A stretch of DNA of 64,000 nt, from assembly GCA_900766005.1 (NCBI GenBank), contig CAAFTU010000028.1, positions 1 through 64,000 on the forward strand, in the 5' to 3' direction. Positions 52,675-61,931 of the stretch are shown here, piece after piece. How positions within the stretch are numbered: position 1 is the first letter of the stretch; each line of letters opens with the position of its first letter. Source of the stretch: an uncultured Bacteroides sp. Its GTDB lineage: Bacteria > Bacteroidota > Bacteroidia > Bacteroidales > Bacteroidaceae. The notes below the pieces were generated by a model. That model saw only the letters and a program-made list of their open reading frames with translations, did not search any database and was not told where the DNA came from. Both the position numbers and the translations under genes were made by a program.

Positions 52675-53972
52675 AAAGAAATCAGATTGATATAATCACC
52701 TTAGGGTGTTCGAAGAATCTTGTGGATTCTGAGCAGTTGATCCGCCAACTGGAAGAAGCGGGCTATAGTGTGACTCACGACACAGAGAATCCTGAGGGAG
52801 AAATAGCTGTGATCAATACGTGTGGATTTATCGGGGATGCCAAGGAGGAATCTATCAATATGATTCTGGAATTTGCAGAACGGAAAGAGGAGGGCGACTT
52901 GAACAAGCTTTTTGTGATGGGTTGTCTGTCTGAACGCTATCTGAAGGAATTGGCTATCGAAATCCCGCAGGTGGATAAGTTCTATGGCAAGTTTAACTGG
53001 AAGGAGTTGCTGAATGATTTGGGTAAGGCGTATCATGAGGAGTTGCATATCGAGCGTACGCTGACTACTCCCCGCCATTATGCTTATCTGAAGATTTCGG
53101 AGGGATGTGACCGTAAATGCTCGTATTGTGCGATTCCTATTATTACCGGCCGGCACACTTCGAAGCCGATGGAGGAAATCCTGGATGAGGTGCGCTATCT
53201 GGTATCTCAAGGGGTGAAGGAGTTTCAGGTCATTGCTCAGGAGTTGACGTATTATGGTGTGGATCTGTATAAGAAGCAGATGCTTCCTGAATTGATAGAG
53301 CGTATTTCGGATATCCCGGGAGTGGAATGGATTCGCTTGCATTATGCTTATCCGGCGCATTTCCCCACTGATTTGTTCCGTGTGATGCGTGAACGAGACA
53401 ATGTCTGCAAATACATGGATATTGCTCTTCAGCACATCAGCGATAATATGCTGAAAATGATGCGCAGGCAGGTGAACAAGGAGGATACGTACAGACTGAT
53501 TGAACAGTTCCGTAAGGAAGTGCCGGGTATTCATCTGAGAACCACGCTGATGGTGGGGCATCCGGGTGAAACGGAGGCGGACTTTGAGGAGTTGAAGGAG
53601 TTTGTCCGGAAGGTGCGTTTCGACCGGATGGGGGCTTTTGCTTATTCTGAAGAGGAAGGTACGTATGCGGCAGAAGCTTATGAGGATTCGATTCCGGAAG
53701 AGGTGAAGCAGGCTCGGCTGGATGAGCTGATGGATATTCAGCAGGGTATTTCTGCCGAACTGAGTGCTGCTAAGATCGGCCAGCAGATGAAGGTGATCAT
53801 CGACCGTCTGGAGGGTGATTATTATATCGGCAGAACGCAGTTTGATTCGCCGGAGGTGGATCCTGAGGTTTTGATTAATGCTGCTGATGGAGAACTGGAA
53901 ATCGGGCAATTCTATCTCACAGAGGTGATAGATGCAGATGATTTCGATTTGTATGCAAAGGTGATAAGCTAA
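52671..53972 (+). CDS. rimO: Ribosomal protein S12 methylthiotransferase RimO
   Basis: A 433-aa radical SAM methylthiotransferase that modifies an Asp of ribosomal protein S12. The N-terminal UPF0004 domain begins IDIITLGCSKNLVDSEQL with Cys ligands in NTCGFIGDA and VMGCLSERY. The radical SAM motif is SEGCDRKCSYCAIP (about 140-153) and the TRAM domain covers the last 65 residues. LGCSKN and the overall length favour RimO over MiaB. Coupled to ftsY by a four-base overlap. Confidence 0.95.
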   Translation: MKRNQIDIITLGCSKNLVDSEQLIRQLEEAGYSVTHDTENPEGEIAVINTCGFIGDAKEESINMILEFAERKEEGDLNKLFVMGCLSERYLKELAIEIPQVDKFYGKFNWKELLNDLGKAYHEELHIERTLTTPRHYAYLKISEGCDRKCSYCAIPIITGRHTSKPMEEILDEVRYLVSQGVKEFQVIAQELTYYGVDLYKKQMLPELIERISDIPGVEWIRLHYAYPAHFPTDLFRVMRERDNVCKYMDIALQHISDNMLKMMRRQVNKEDTYRLIEQFRKEVPGIHLRTTLMVGHPGETEADFEELKEFVRKVRFDRMGAFAYSEEEGTYAAEAYEDSIPEEVKQARLDELMDIQQGISAELSAAKIGQQMKVIIDRLEGDYYIGRTQFDSPEVDPEVLINAADGELEIGQFYLTEVIDADDFDLYAKVIS

Positions 53973-53973
53973 T

Positions 53974-54246
53974 ATGAATAATAAAGAGTTTACGGCTGAA
54001 CTGTCTGAAAGACTGGGATATACAGTGAAGGATACAACTGAGCTGGTGGGCGCGTTGTTGTCTTGTATATCTCAGCAACTGGAGGATGGCAACATGATTT
54101 CGGTGCAGGGTTTCGGTTCTTTTGAAGTGAAGAAAAAATCTGAGCGTATTTCCATTAATCCGGTCAGCAAGCAGCGTATGCTGGTGCCTCCTAAATTGGT
54201 GTTGTCTTACAAGCCTAGCAATGCACTGAAAGATAAGTTTAAATAA
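53974..54246 (+). CDS. HU-family DNA-binding protein
   Basis: A 90-aa protein of the HU/IHF family: N-terminal helices (NNKEFTAELSERLGYTVKD), the strand VQGFGSFEVKKKSERISINP and a beta-arm NPVSKQRMLVPPKLVLSYKP. It starts one base after the rimO stop. It is followed by the larger HU-LysM gene, so the two HU-like proteins may pair. Confidence 0.92.
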   Translation: MNNKEFTAELSERLGYTVKDTTELVGALLSCISQQLEDGNMISVQGFGSFEVKKKSERISINPVSKQRMLVPPKLVLSYKPSNALKDKFK

Positions 54247-54275
54247 ATACCTATTTTTATAATTAAATACCTACT

Positions 54276-55775
54276 ATGAATGAAAGACTGACAATTCAAG
54301 ATCTTATAGACTTATTGGCTGCCAAGCAGGGGATATCTAAAAAGGATGCCGAGGTATTTGTCAAGGAGTTCTTTCTGTTGATAGAACAGGCTCTGGAAAA
54401 AGATAAGAATGTAAAAATTAAGGGATTGGGCACTTTCAAGTTGATTGACGTAGATAGTAGGGAGAGTGTCAATATCAATACGGGTGAGCGTTTCCAAATC
54501 AAAGGCCATACGAAGGTGTCTTTTTCCCCGGATACCAGCTTGAGGGATACGATAAACAAACCGTTTGCTCATTTTGAAACAGTAGTGTTGAATGCAGGCA
54601 CGGTGCTGGAAGATACTCCGGTGGAAATGGAAGGAGAGGAAGAGGATGCTGTGCTGGATGATGTTGCAGCAGAAGATATGGCAACTGAAGAGGTTGTGGC
54701 AGAAGATGTTGCAGCAGATAATCCTGCAGTTGATATTGCTGTAGCTGAGCATATTGCATCAGCTGATATTACAACAGCTGATGTTACTACAGAAACTGTT
54801 GCAACGGAAACTGTTTCAACAGAAGATATTACAACGGAATGTTCTGTAAATGAAAATGTTATCTCTCAAGATGCAGCTGTTGAAACGGCTGTGTCTATAG
54901 CTGATTCTCCTGAAGAGGGTGCTGCAAAGCAAGAAGGACCAGTGGAGCCTGAGGTCTCTGCGGAATCAGAGGGGGGTGCTGAATCGGATGCACCGGCACA
55001 AAGAGAGCATGCAGCACGTATGGAAGAAGCTCATGTGACTGATTCACAGGATGTTGTTCTTAATGCTGTTGAAGAAGAAAAGGCTGCTTCTGCGTTCAAT
55101 GCTGAACTGAAGGAAGATAACAATCCCGCACCAAAGGAAAAATCAGTTTTATCTTATTTGATTGGTGCTATTGTGGTAGTATTGCTGTTATGTGGCGGGA
55201 TACTCGTGTCTCTCTATTATCCGGATTTCCTTTTATCTCAATCAACAGAAGATGAAAGCAATACATTGTTGGCTGCCGAACAAGAGGTTCAGCCGGAAAT
55301 AATGTATGCAGATTCTGTGGGACAAAAAGATTCTGTTCAGGCTGCTGTAAAAGAGGTTCTGCCTGATACGGTGGTGAATAAGAAGACTCGTTCGGCTGAA
55401 GTGGCAGTGCCTGTTTCAAAAAAGAAGCAAAAAGAGGAAGTGTCTGCGGAGAAGGTAAACAAATCAACGCCTAAAACAGCGCCTTCAACAATGTCTAAAG
55501 CAGCGCCTTCGACCACAGCTAAAACAACGTCGCCAACTACGCCTAAAGCAACGTCTCCAACAACCTATTCGGATGACGTGAACTATAAAATTGTAGGAAC
55601 GAAGACCAATCATACGGTTAAAGCTGGAGAAACTCTGACAAGAATCTCGCTGCGATATTACGGAACAAAAGCTATGTGGCCGTATATCGTAAAACATAAT
55701 AAGGGAGTTATCAAGAATCCTGATAACGTGCCTTATGGTACAAAAATCAAGATACCCGAACTTGCTAAAGAATAA
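54276..55775 (+). CDS. HU - transmembrane - LysM fusion protein
   Basis: A 499-aa protein. Residues 1-95 are an HU/IHF domain (RLTIQDLIDLLAAKQGISKK, KIKGLGTFKLIDVDSRESVN, TKVSFSPDTSLRD). Residues 100-285 are an acidic low-complexity linker with degenerate repeats such as AEDVAADN and TETVATETV. A transmembrane helix (YLIGAIVVVLLLCGGILVSL) lies near 289-311. The next 130 residues are Lys/Thr/Pro/Ser-rich (KTAPSTMSKAAPSTTAKT), and a LysM domain ends the protein (about 446-499, HTVKAGETLTRISLRYYGTK). One reading is a cytoplasmic DNA-binding head linked through the inner membrane to peptidoglycan. A hairpin terminator follows at 55782. Confidence 0.88.
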   Translation: MNERLTIQDLIDLLAAKQGISKKDAEVFVKEFFLLIEQALEKDKNVKIKGLGTFKLIDVDSRESVNINTGERFQIKGHTKVSFSPDTSLRDTINKPFAHFETVVLNAGTVLEDTPVEMEGEEEDAVLDDVAAEDMATEEVVAEDVAADNPAVDIAVAEHIASADITTADVTTETVATETVSTEDITTECSVNENVISQDAAVETAVSIADSPEEGAAKQEGPVEPEVSAESEGGAESDAPAQREHAARMEEAHVTDSQDVVLNAVEEEKAASAFNAELKEDNNPAPKEKSVLSYLIGAIVVVLLLCGGILVSLYYPDFLLSQSTEDESNTLLAAEQEVQPEIMYADSVGQKDSVQAAVKEVLPDTVVNKKTRSAEVAVPVSKKKQKEEVSAEKVNKSTPKTAPSTMSKAAPSTTAKTTSPTTPKATSPTTYSDDVNYKIVGTKTNHTVKAGETLTRISLRYYGTKAMWPYIVKHNKGVIKNPDNVPYGTKIKIPELAKE

Positions 55776-55781
55776 TCGAAC

Positions 55782-55823
55782 CATTTTCACCCGGTCTGCT
55801 TTTTGCAAAGGCCGGGTGAAATG
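55782..55823 (+). terminator. Hairpin after the HU-LysM gene
   Basis: CATTTTCACCCGG (55782-55794) pairs with CCGGGTGAAATG (55812-55823); the loop is TCTGCTTTTTGCAAAGG. No T-run follows, so it may need a factor. Confidence 0.55.
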
Positions 55824-55893
55824 TTATGGATATGAAAAAGCGTATGAAAGTACCTTAATCTAAAGATTTCGCATTGTTTTTTAATAAAAATTA

Positions 55894-55925
55894 GTTGCTT
55901 TCGTTAATTATATAGCGTACTTTTG
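55894..55925 (+). promoter_or_regulatory. Promoter of the moxR-bat operon
   Basis: GTTG (55894-55897) and TACTTTTG (55918-55925) are 20 bases apart; the second is an exact TAnnTTTG. The leader to moxR is about 75 bases. Confidence 0.65.
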
Positions 55926-56005
55926 GAAGCAAATAAAATGTTTTCCTTTGAAAAAGGGACGATTTTATGTAAAATGATAATTAAATAATAAAATATTACG
56001 TATTT

Positions 56006-57001
56006 ATGGCTGAATCTATTGATATTCGTGAGCTGAACGAACGGATTGAAAGACAGAGTGCTTTCATTACTAACCTTACAACAGGTATGGACCAAATTAT
56101 TGTAGGTCAAAAACATTTGGTTGAATCATTGCTTATCGGATTGCTCTCCGATGGTCATGTTCTTTTGGAAGGTGTACCAGGTTTGGCAAAAACGTTAGCT
56201 ATTAAAACGCTTGCTTCTTTGATTGATGCAAAATATAGTCGCATTCAGTTTACTCCGGACTTGTTGCCAGCCGATGTGATCGGTACGATGGTCTATAGCC
56301 AGAAGGATGAGTCGTTCAAGATTCAGAAGGGTCCTGTCTTTGCAAACTTTGTGCTGGCTGATGAAATTAACCGTGCGCCGGCTAAAGTGCAGAGTGCATT
56401 GCTGGAGGCCATGCAGGAACGTCAGGTGACCATCGGCAAGGAAACATTTGCTTTGCCTGAACCCTTCCTGGTATTGGCTACTCAAAACCCTATTGAACAG
56501 GAAGGTACTTATCCGCTTCCTGAAGCTCAGGTGGACCGTTTTATGCTGAAGGTGGTCATTGATTATCCGAAGCTGGAAGAGGAAAAACTGATTATCCGTC
56601 AGAATATAAATGGCGAAAGAGTAAATGTGAAACCCATCCTGAAGGCTGAGGAAATCATCGAAGCGCGTAAGGTGGTGCGTCAAGTATACCTGGACGAAAA
56701 AATTGAACGCTATATCGTGGATATTGTGTTTGCAACTCGCTATCCGGAAAAATACGGTCTGAAGGATTTGAAGGATATGATCGGATTTGGTGGTTCTCCG
56801 CGTGCTTCTATCAACCTGGCTTTGGCTGCCCGTACGTATGCATTCATTAAACGTCGCGGATATGTGATTCCTGAAGATGTGCGTGCCGTTGCACATGATG
56901 TGCTTCGCCACCGTATCGGTCTGACTTATGAGGCGGAAGCCAACAATCTGACTTCAGACGAAATTGTAAGCAAGATTTTGAATGCAGTGGAAGTGCCTTA
57001 A
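56006..57001 (+). CDS. MoxR-family AAA+ ATPase
   Basis: A 331-aa AAA+ chaperone. Walker A is LEGVPGLAKTLAIKTLA (about 53-70), Walker B LADEINRAPAKVQSALLEAM, sensor 1 ATQNPIEQEGTYPLPEAQVD with the arginine-finger region DRFMLK, and sensor 2 GGSPRASINLALAA. It heads the Bat operon, where MoxR proteins are thought to act with VWA-domain partners on metal or complex assembly. Confidence 0.94.
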   Translation: MAESIDIRELNERIERQSAFITNLTTGMDQIIVGQKHLVESLLIGLLSDGHVLLEGVPGLAKTLAIKTLASLIDAKYSRIQFTPDLLPADVIGTMVYSQKDESFKIQKGPVFANFVLADEINRAPAKVQSALLEAMQERQVTIGKETFALPEPFLVLATQNPIEQEGTYPLPEAQVDRFMLKVVIDYPKLEEEKLIIRQNINGERVNVKPILKAEEIIEARKVVRQVYLDEKIERYIVDIVFATRYPEKYGLKDLKDMIGFGGSPRASINLALAARTYAFIKRRGYVIPEDVRAVAHDVLRHRIGLTYEAEANNLTSDEIVSKILNAVEVP

Positions 57002-57105
57002 TAGGCAGTTATCATTATAGTTAATAAGTAGTCGTGCATAAATTCAATTTGTTCGGCTACTTGCTTGCTACTTATTCATTAACTGCTGTTTAACTGCTGT
57101 TGTAA

Positions 57106-57975
57106 ATGGAAACAAGTGAAATTCTGAAAAAAGTTCGCCAGATTGAAATCAAGACACGGGGGCTGTCTAACAATATCTTTGCGGGTCAGTATCATTCGGC
57201 CTTCAAGGGTAGAGGTATGTCGTTCTCGGAGGTCAGGGAGTATCAGTTTGGTGATGATATACGTGATATTGACTGGAATGTTACGGCCCGCTTCAATAAA
57301 CCTTATGTGAAAGTGTTTGAGGAGGAACGGGAGCTGACAGTGATGCTGATGGTGGATGTGTCCGGAAGTCTGGAGTTTGGTACTGTCAAACAGCTGAAGA
57401 AGGATATGGTAACGGAAATTGCGGCTACGCTTGCTTTTTCTGCTATCCAGAATAATGATAAGATTGGGGTTATTTTCTTCTCCGATCGGATTGAGAAGTT
57501 TATTCCTCCCAAGAAGGGGCGGAAGCATATCTTATATATTATCCGTGAGCTGCTTGATTTTAAACCGGAAAGTCGACGGACGAATATCCGGCTGGCATTG
57601 GAATATCTGACGAATGTAATGAAAAGAAGATGTACCGCTTTTATTTTGTCGGATTTCATCGATCGGGAAAGTTTTACGAATGCATTGACGATTGCTAACC
57701 GGAAGCATGATGTGGTGGCTCTGCAAGTGTACGACCGGAGAGTGAGTGAACTGCCTTCTGTGGGCCTGATGCGAATTAAAGATGCTGAAACCGGTCATGA
57801 GCAATGGATCGATACTTCTTCCAAAGCCGTGCGGAAAGCTCATCACGACTGGTGGATTCAAAAACAGACTGAGTTGAGCGATGCATTTACGAAAAGTAAT
57901 GTGGATGCAGTGTCAGTTCGTACGGATGAGGATTACGTAAAGGCATTGTTGAACTTATTTGCCAAACGAAATTAA
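57106..57975 (+). CDS. DUF58 protein with VWA-like fold
   Basis: A 289-aa protein. The DUF58 string GRGMSFSEVREYQFGDDIRD plus IDWNVTARF lies near 36-65. A VWA-like domain follows with VDVSGSLEFG (MIDAS DxSxS, near 83) and FSDRIEKFIPPKKG. MoxR-DUF58 pairs are a conserved module; DUF58 is taken as the MoxR partner. The next gene starts in its stop codon (TAATG). Confidence 0.92.
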   Translation: METSEILKKVRQIEIKTRGLSNNIFAGQYHSAFKGRGMSFSEVREYQFGDDIRDIDWNVTARFNKPYVKVFEEERELTVMLMVDVSGSLEFGTVKQLKKDMVTEIAATLAFSAIQNNDKIGVIFFSDRIEKFIPPKKGRKHILYIIRELLDFKPESRRTNIRLALEYLTNVMKRRCTAFILSDFIDRESFTNALTIANRKHDVVALQVYDRRVSELPSVGLMRIKDAETGHEQWIDTSSKAVRKAHHDWWIQKQTELSDAFTKSNVDAVSVRTDEDYVKALLNLFAKRN

Positions 57976-59063
57976 TGAAGTCAATTATGAATAGAAATAT
58001 TATCCTGATAGCGTTATTGGGCTTGTTGTGTACGGGAAAGCTGAATGCGCAATCTGTGACTGTGGAAGCCAAAATTGATTCGCTGCAGATTCTGATTGGG
58101 GAACAAGCAAGGGTGCAGTTGCAGGTTGCGATGGATGCCAAACAGCGTGCAGTTTTTCCTGTATACACGGATACGCTGACAAAAGGTGTGGAAATTGTGG
58201 AAACGGTCAAACAAGATACGCAATTCTTGAACGACCGCCAGCGATTGTTGATTACGCAGGAGTATCTGGTGACCTCTTTCGATTCAGCTTTGTATTATTT
58301 GCCTCCTATGCCGGTGATGGTGGATGGTAAAGAGTATAAATCGAAGGCATTGGCTTTAAAAGTGTACTCTATGCCGGTAGACACGTTGCATCCTGAGCAG
58401 TTCTTCGGTCAGAAAGCAGTCATGAAGGCTCCTTTTGCATGGGAAGACTGGTATGGGTTGATTGCCTGTTCGTTGCTGGCATTGCCAATCGTCGGCTTAC
58501 TGGTTTATCTCATCGCCCGTCTGCGTGATAATAAGCCTATCATCCGCAAGGTAAAAGTGGAGCCCAAGTTGCCGCCGCATCAAGCTGCAATGAATGAAAT
58601 TGAACGCATCAAACTGGAGAAAAAGTGGCAGAAGGATTCTCCGAAGGATTATTACACGGAACTTACAGATGTTCTTCGCATTTATATCAAAGATCGGTTT
58701 GGATTTAATGCTTTGGAAATGACTTCCAGTGAGATTATTGATAAACTGCTGGAAATGAATGATAAAAAGGCGCTTGCTGATTTGAAGGTGTTATTCGAGA
58801 CTGCCGATTTGGTGAAATTTGCTAAACATAATCCGTTGATGAATGAAAATGATGCAAATTTGATCAATGCAATTGATTTTATTAATGAAACGAAGCAAGT
58901 GGAAGAGGAAAATCAAAAGCCACAGCCCACAGAAATTACGATTATCGAGAAACGCTCGTTGCGGGTTAAGGTCGCACTGATTTGTGGTGTCTCGTTCTTG
59001 TCTGTTGCACTGATAGCTTCTTTAGTGTACATCGGTATTCAGCTGTATGATCTTTTTGCATAA
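57975..59063 (+). CDS. Bat-operon membrane protein of DUF4381/BatD-like type
   Basis: A 362-aa protein with signal peptide MNRNIILIALLGLLCTGKLNAQ and a periplasmic beta domain (about 25-150, VEAKIDSLQILIGEQARVQL). A transmembrane helix near 160-180 (WYGLIACSLLALPIVGLLVYL) precedes a cytoplasmic helical part with KDYYTELTDVLRIYIKDRFG, as in BatD/DUF4381. A last helix sits at the C-terminus (VALICGVSFLSVALIASLVYIG). It resembles the downstream batD gene in plan but is shorter. Role within the Bat complex unknown. Confidence 0.82.
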   Translation: MKSIMNRNIILIALLGLLCTGKLNAQSVTVEAKIDSLQILIGEQARVQLQVAMDAKQRAVFPVYTDTLTKGVEIVETVKQDTQFLNDRQRLLITQEYLVTSFDSALYYLPPMPVMVDGKEYKSKALALKVYSMPVDTLHPEQFFGQKAVMKAPFAWEDWYGLIACSLLALPIVGLLVYLIARLRDNKPIIRKVKVEPKLPPHQAAMNEIERIKLEKKWQKDSPKDYYTELTDVLRIYIKDRFGFNALEMTSSEIIDKLLEMNDKKALADLKVLFETADLVKFAKHNPLMNENDANLINAIDFINETKQVEEENQKPQPTEITIIEKRSLRVKVALICGVSFLSVALIASLVYIGIQLYDLFA

Positions 59064-59115
59064 AGATGTAGTGAGACTGATTATCTAATTTGTAAACCGT
59101 TAAATCATATTTACG

Positions 59116-60099
59116 ATGGTTTTTGCCAATATTGAATATCTATTTTTGCTGTTATTACTTATACCTTATATTGTATGGTATATTCTGAAGCAAAGAAAAA
59201 GTAGTGCTACTTTGCAAATTTCGGATGCCAGCGTATATGCTCATACTCCTAAAAGTTATAAGAATTATCTGTTGCATGCTCCATTTTTGTTGCGTGTGAT
59301 AGCATTAGTCATGATTATTTTAGTGCTTGCTCGACCTCAGACCACTGATAGATGGCAAAATAGTGAGATTGAGGGGATTGATATCATGCTGGCTATTGAC
59401 GTTTCTACAAGTATGCTGGCTGAAGATTTGAAGCCGAACCGGTTGGAAGCTGCAAAAGATGTGGCTGCAGAGTTTATCAATGGTCGCCCGAATGACAATA
59501 TTGGTATTACCTTGTTTGCCGGTGAGTCTTTTACTCAATGCCCTTTGACTGTGGACCATTCCGTTCTGCTGGATATGATTCATAATATTAAATGTGGATT
59601 GATTGAAGACGGAACAGCAGTTGGTATGGGGATTGCTAATGCAGTGACCCGACTGAAGGATAGCAAAGCAAAATCTAAGGTTATCATTTTGCTGACTGAC
59701 GGTACAAACAACAGAGGGGATATTTCTCCGATGACTGCAGCAGAAATAGCTAAAAGTTTCGGCATTCGTGTTTACACGATTGGAGTGGGTACTAATGGTA
59801 CTGCTCCATATCCGTATCCGATGGGAAATACGGTTCAATATGTGAATGTGCCGGTGGAAATTGATGAAAATACACTGACTCAGATTGCCGGGACAACGGA
59901 TGGTAATTATTTCCGTGCAACGAGTAATTCGAAATTGAAGGAAGTGTATGAGGAAATTGATAAGTTGGAAAAGACGAAACTGAATGTAAAAGAATACAGT
60001 AAACGCGAAGAGGAGTATTTCTGGTTTGCATTGGTGGCTTTCCTTTGCGTGTTAATGGATGTTTTGCTTCGGAACTCGATTCTCAAAAAAATTCCATGA
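59116..60099 (+). CDS. batA: BatA, VWA-domain aerotolerance protein
   Basis: A 327-aa membrane protein. It has an N-terminal BatA helix pair (YLFLLLLLIPYIVWYIL; LLRVIALVMIILVLAR), then a VWA domain with an intact MIDAS: DVSTSML (about 95-101), the Thr in LFAGESFTQCPLT, and LLTDGTNNRGD. A last helix, FWFALVAFLCVLMDVLL, ends it. Bat proteins were linked to oxygen tolerance in Bacteroides fragilis; the biochemical action is unknown. Confidence 0.92.
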   Translation: MVFANIEYLFLLLLLIPYIVWYILKQRKSSATLQISDASVYAHTPKSYKNYLLHAPFLLRVIALVMIILVLARPQTTDRWQNSEIEGIDIMLAIDVSTSMLAEDLKPNRLEAAKDVAAEFINGRPNDNIGITLFAGESFTQCPLTVDHSVLLDMIHNIKCGLIEDGTAVGMGIANAVTRLKDSKAKSKVIILLTDGTNNRGDISPMTAAEIAKSFGIRVYTIGVGTNGTAPYPYPMGNTVQYVNVPVEIDENTLTQIAGTTDGNYFRATSNSKLKEVYEEIDKLEKTKLNVKEYSKREEEYFWFALVAFLCVLMDVLLRNSILKKIP

Positions 60100-60144
60100 T
60101 AATCTTATTAGTTAATTAATTATCAACTGTAAAATGTATTGAAG

Positions 60145-61173
60145 ATGTTTCGATTTGGAGAACCTGCATATTTGTATTTGTTGCTGCTTTTGCCGTTCTT
60201 AGCAGCATTTTATTTCTATTCTAACTACAGGAGAAGAAGAAATATCCGTCGTTTTGGCGATCCTGAATTATTGGCTCAGTTAATGCCCAATGTGTCTAAA
60301 TATCGTCCAGACGTCAAGTTTTGGATTGTATTAGTTGCGATCGGTTTGTTTTCAGTACTGCTGGCTCGCCCGCAGTTCGGCTCTAAACTGGAAACGGTAA
60401 AACGGAAGGGAGTAGAAGTAATGATTGCATTGGATATCTCAAACTCAATGCTTGCACAGGATGTGCAACCCAACCGATTAGAAAAAGCAAAACGACTAAT
60501 TTCCAGACTAGTAGATAAATTGGATAATGATAAAGTGGGTATGATAGTATTTGCGGGTGACGCATTTACCCAATTGCCTATCACTACTGACTATATTTCT
60601 GCCAAAATGTTTTTAGAGTCCATCAACCCTTCACTGATATCAAAGCAAGGTACAGCTATTGGAGAGGCCATCACTTTAGCTGCGCGTAGTTTTACTCCTC
60701 AAGAAGGGGTAGGGCGTTCTATCATTGTCATCACTGATGGCGAAAACCATGAAGGAGGAGCTTTGGAAGCAGCCAAAGAAGCTGCTAAAAAAGGTATCCA
60801 GGTGAATGTATTGGGGGTAGGTATGCCGGATGGTGCTCCCATTCCTGTAGAGGGCGGAAAAGATTATCGCAGGGATAAGGATGGAAACGTGATCGTCACA
60901 CGGCTCAATGAATCGATGTGTCAGGAGATTGCTAAAGAAGGTAAGGGCATTTATGTGCGGGTAGATAATTCAAATGCTGCTCAAAAGGCCATCAGTGCTG
61001 AAATAAACAAAATGGCCAAATCGGATGTTGAATCAAAAGTTTATACCGAATTCAACGAACAGTTTCAAGCTGTAGCTTGGATTATTTTGCTGTTGCTCTT
61101 GGCCGATTGTATGATTTTAGAGTGCAAGAATCCTTTATTTAAGAACATTCATTTGTTTTCTGATAAGAAGTAA
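60145..61173 (+). CDS. batB: BatB, VWA-domain aerotolerance protein
   Basis: A 342-aa paralogue of BatA with the same layout. N-terminal helices are YLYLLLLLPFLAAFYFY and KFWIVLVAIGLFSVLLAR. The VWA domain has MIDAS DISNSMLAQD, FAGDAFTQLPITTD and VITDGENHEGG, and a C-terminal helix AWIILLLLLADCMIL. The ATG at 60145 gives MFRFGEPAYLY, the usual start; a TTG two codons earlier is not needed. BatC begins seven bases after its stop. Confidence 0.92.
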   Translation: MFRFGEPAYLYLLLLLPFLAAFYFYSNYRRRRNIRRFGDPELLAQLMPNVSKYRPDVKFWIVLVAIGLFSVLLARPQFGSKLETVKRKGVEVMIALDISNSMLAQDVQPNRLEKAKRLISRLVDKLDNDKVGMIVFAGDAFTQLPITTDYISAKMFLESINPSLISKQGTAIGEAITLAARSFTPQEGVGRSIIVITDGENHEGGALEAAKEAAKKGIQVNVLGVGMPDGAPIPVEGGKDYRRDKDGNVIVTRLNESMCQEIAKEGKGIYVRVDNSNAAQKAISAEINKMAKSDVESKVYTEFNEQFQAVAWIILLLLLADCMILECKNPLFKNIHLFSDKK

Positions 61174-61179
61174 TTGTTT

Positions 61180-61905
61180 ATGTGTAGATTAAGTATCAAA
61201 TATAGTTTGTTGGCAGTGTTTGCTCTATCTGCTTCGGTGGCTTCTGCACAAAAAGAGGAGCGTAATTACATTCGCAAAGGAAATCGGCTGTTTAATGACA
61301 GTGTGTTTGTTGACGCTGAAGTGAATTACAGAAAAGCTTTGGAGATTAATCCGAAATCTTCTGTGTCTATGTATAATTTAGGTAATACGCTTTCTCAACA
61401 GCAGAAATTCAAGGAGGCTTTGGAGCAATATGTTTCGGCCAGTAATGTGGAGAAAGATAAAATGAAACTCTCTCAAATTTACCATAACATGGGAGTCCTT
61501 TTTCAGGCGGCCCAAGATTATGCGAAAGCGGTGGAAGCATACAAAATGTCTTTGCGCAATAATCCAAAAGATGATGAGACTCGGTATAACTTGGCGCTTG
61601 CGCAGAAAATGTTGAAAGACCAGCAGCAAAATCAGCAGAATCAAGATCAAAATAAGGATAAAGAAAATCAAGATCAGAAGAAGGAGCAGCAAAATCAAAA
61701 CAAAGACCAAAATAAAGATCAGAAGAAAGACGATAAAAAGGAACAACAGCAACCTCCTAAATCTGAAAAACAGAAAAACCAAATGTCGAAGGAGAATGCT
61801 GAGCAACTTTTGAATTCAGTCATGCAGGATGAAAAAGGTGTGCAAGACAAGGTGAAAAAACAGCAGCAAGTGATCCAAGGTGGTCGATTAGAAAAAGATT
61901 GGTAA
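61180..61905 (+). CDS. batC: BatC, TPR protein
   Basis: A 241-aa protein. The signal peptide is MCRLSIKYSLLAVFALSASVASAQ. Three to four TPR units follow (about 30-145: EVNYRKALEINPKSSVSMYN, YAKAVEAYKMSLRNNPKDDE). A Gln/Lys/Asn/Asp low-complexity tract lies near 148-205 (QQNQQNQDQNKDKENQD), and the tail contains ENAEQLLNSVMQDEKGVQDK. TPR proteins of this operon likely bridge the VWA proteins. Confidence 0.88.
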   Translation: MCRLSIKYSLLAVFALSASVASAQKEERNYIRKGNRLFNDSVFVDAEVNYRKALEINPKSSVSMYNLGNTLSQQQKFKEALEQYVSASNVEKDKMKLSQIYHNMGVLFQAAQDYAKAVEAYKMSLRNNPKDDETRYNLALAQKMLKDQQQNQQNQDQNKDKENQDQKKEQQNQNKDQNKDQKKDDKKEQQQPPKSEKQKNQMSKENAEQLLNSVMQDEKGVQDKVKKQQQVIQGGRLEKDW

Positions 61906-61931
61906 TAATAATTTCAATATAAATTTCATTA

